Source: Bacillota bacterium
GTDB lineage: Bacteria > Bacillota_A > Clostridia > Clostridiales > Clostridiaceae
Reading direction: 5' to 3'
Length of the DNA stretch: 22,035 nucleotides
NCBI GenBank assembly: GCA_021837545.1
Contig: JAKBFR010000031.1
Span: forward strand, 1 to 22,035
Part shown: piece after piece, positions 20,757-22,035 of the stretch
How positions within the stretch are numbered: position 1 is the first letter of the stretch
How the letters are laid out: each line of letters begins with the position of its first letter
Position numbers and translations under genes: made by a program
The notes under the pieces: model-generated
What the model was told of the DNA's origin: nothing
Database searches by the model: none
The model's input: only the letters and a program-made list of their open reading frames with translations

Positions 20757-22035
20757 ATGAATTATTTTGGAAATCTTACTGACAGAATGAACAATTTTCG
20801 TGATGAATTAATAAATACAAAATCTATGGTGTGTGTGGAAAGGGCTAAATACACGACTGAAAGTTATGAAAAACATGCTGATAAACCGATGGTATTGCGT
20901 AGAGCATATTGTTTAGAAAACATCTTAAAAAACATGAGCATATTTATTGAAGATGAAACTCTAATTGCAGGGAATCAAGCTTCATCTAATCGTTCAGCGC
21001 CTATATTTCCAGAATATGCAATGGATTGGGTTATGGAAGAACTTGATGAATTTGATAAGCGTGATGGAGATATATTTTATATTACAGAAGAAAATAAGCA
21101 AGTTTTAAGAGATATTTCTCCTTTCTGGGAACACAAAACATTAAAAGACAGAGGACTTGCAGGAATGCCTGCTGAAAGTAGACCTTTCTATGATTTGGGA
21201 ATTATAAAAGCAGAAGGTAACATTACTTCAGGTGATGCGCACATAGCAGTAAATTATGAAACTGTATTAAAGCTTGGATTAATTAACTATAAAGAAAGAA
21301 CGGAAAAAAAATTAAAAGAATTAGATCTTACTTATTATAGGAATTTAAATAAATCTTATTTCTACAGAGCAATTTTAATTGTAATTGATGCAGTTGTAGA
21401 TTTTGTAAAACGTTATGCAGATTTAGCATTAGAACTTGCAGAAAAAGAAGTTAATCTTGAAAGAAAAGCAGAATTATTAGAAATGTCAAGAATATTAAAT
21501 AAGGTTCCATATTATCCAGCAGAAACCTTCCATGAAGCAGTACAATCAATGTGGATTATTCACTTAGTTTTACAAATTGAATCAAATGGACATTCACTTT
21601 CTTATGGAAGAATGGACCAATATTTATATCCTTATTATAAAAATGATTTAGAACATGGAAGGATTACAGAAGATGGCGCTACTGAAATATTGACAAACCT
21701 ATGGCTTAAGACATTTACAATAAATAAAATAAGAAGCTGGTCACATACACGTTTTAGTGCAGGAAGTCCATTATATCAAAATGTTACAGTAGGTGGACAA
21801 ACTGTTCATAAGAAAGATGCAGTAAATCCATTAAGTTACCTAATTTTAAAGAGTGTTGCACAAACAAAATTACCACAACCTAATTTAACAGTACGTTATC
21901 ATAAAGGATTATCTGATGATTTTATGAAAGAATGTATTGAAGTAGTAAGATTAGGATTTGGTATGCCAGCATTTAATAGTGATGAAGTTATTATTCCATC
22001 ATTTATAGAAAAGGGTGTATCAGAAGAGGATGCAT
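20757..22035 (+). CDS. Glycyl radical enzyme, PflF/YbiW-like (partial, runs off the window)
   Basis: The frame is open for 426 codons to the window end; a full enzyme would have about 800. AGGAGG precedes ATG 20,757. It matches the PFL-like/glycerol-dehydratase-like family: VCVERAKYTTESYEKH and VLRRAYCLENIL at the start, then ESNGHSLSYGRMDQYLYPYY and KLPQPNLTVRYHKGLSDDF. Segments such as AGNQASSNRSAPIFPEY and IIKAEGNITSGDAHIAVNY closely resemble E. coli YbiW (PflF) from memory, rather than PflB or HypD. The active-site Cys-x-Glu loop and the Gly radical loop lie beyond the window. From recollection, YbiW-type enzymes were reported to act on 1,5-anhydroglucitol-6-phosphate; that is not shown here. 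Confidence 0.85.
   Translation, partial: MNYFGNLTDRMNNFRDELINTKSMVCVERAKYTTESYEKHADKPMVLRRAYCLENILKNMSIFIEDETLIAGNQASSNRSAPIFPEYAMDWVMEELDEFDKRDGDIFYITEENKQVLRDISPFWEHKTLKDRGLAGMPAESRPFYDLGIIKAEGNITSGDAHIAVNYETVLKLGLINYKERTEKKLKELDLTYYRNLNKSYFYRAILIVIDAVVDFVKRYADLALELAEKEVNLERKAELLEMSRILNKVPYYPAETFHEAVQSMWIIHLVLQIESNGHSLSYGRMDQYLYPYYKNDLEHGRITEDGATEILTNLWLKTFTINKIRSWSHTRFSAGSPLYQNVTVGGQTVHKKDAVNPLSYLILKSVAQTKLPQPNLTVRYHKGLSDDFMKECIEVVRLGFGMPAFNSDEVIIPSFIEKGVSEEDA

Overview
The window is AT-rich, strongly Shine-Dalgarno-led DNA typical of a Clostridium sensu stricto chromosome. The SerC, the anaerobic glycyl-radical enzyme and the Clostridium-type cell-wall-binding protein all fit this. It divides into an integrated mobile element (about 110-15,961) and the chromosome or older scar tissue to its right (15,962-22,035). 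The left edge is the 3' end of an unidentified chromosomal gene whose last codons lie inside a 17-bp direct repeat (110-126 and 15,945-15,961). I read this repeat as attL/attR of a roughly 15.8-kb element inserted at the 3' end of that gene.

The element has no capsid, packaging, relaxase or conjugation genes, so it looks like a satellite or an integrative replicon that needs a helper. From left to right it carries: a WYL regulator with an EcsC-family protein (286-1970); a run of small phage/plasmid-type hypotheticals including a DUF960 protein and one frameshifted gene (2144-3612); a divergent XRE repressor (3616-3960); a secreted cell-wall-binding/Ig-like protein (4296-5141); four small proteins, two of them with Cys-pair zinc motifs (5204-6155); an HTH protein on the minus strand (6209-6649); a replication module made of a conserved hypothetical, an SF3 helicase and an 11-bp iteron origin (6848-9210); two unknown genes; and a large serine recombinase (10,540-12,156).

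The most interesting part is the cargo to the right of the recombinase. A DUF4868/KwaB-like protein is followed by a KwaA-like membrane protein, which makes a Kiwa-type anti-phage pair in swapped gene order with its own promoter. Next comes a membrane-anchored MORN-repeat protein. A relic of the recombinase C-terminus lies directly after the Kiwa-like pair, and a second relic lies beyond attR at 16,202. A 44-aa open frame matching the recombinase N-terminus overlaps its start. The modules therefore look accreted by successive recombinase events.

Between 15,962 and 16,497 there is scar DNA: a recombinase-tail relic and a methyltransferase pseudogene with a premature stop. It is followed by a small gene with no ribosome site, a short promoter-terminator unit that could be a small RNA or a leader, and a drug-efflux MFS gene broken by an internal deletion. 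Intact chromosomal genes then resume: serC, and a divergent pair encoding a glycyl-radical-enzyme activase (minus) and a PflF/YbiW-like glycyl radical enzyme (plus, cut by the window end). Two matching palindromes spaced 73 bp apart bracket the enzyme's promoter. No tRNA, rRNA or CRISPR array was seen. All family assignments come from reading the sequence; no search was run.
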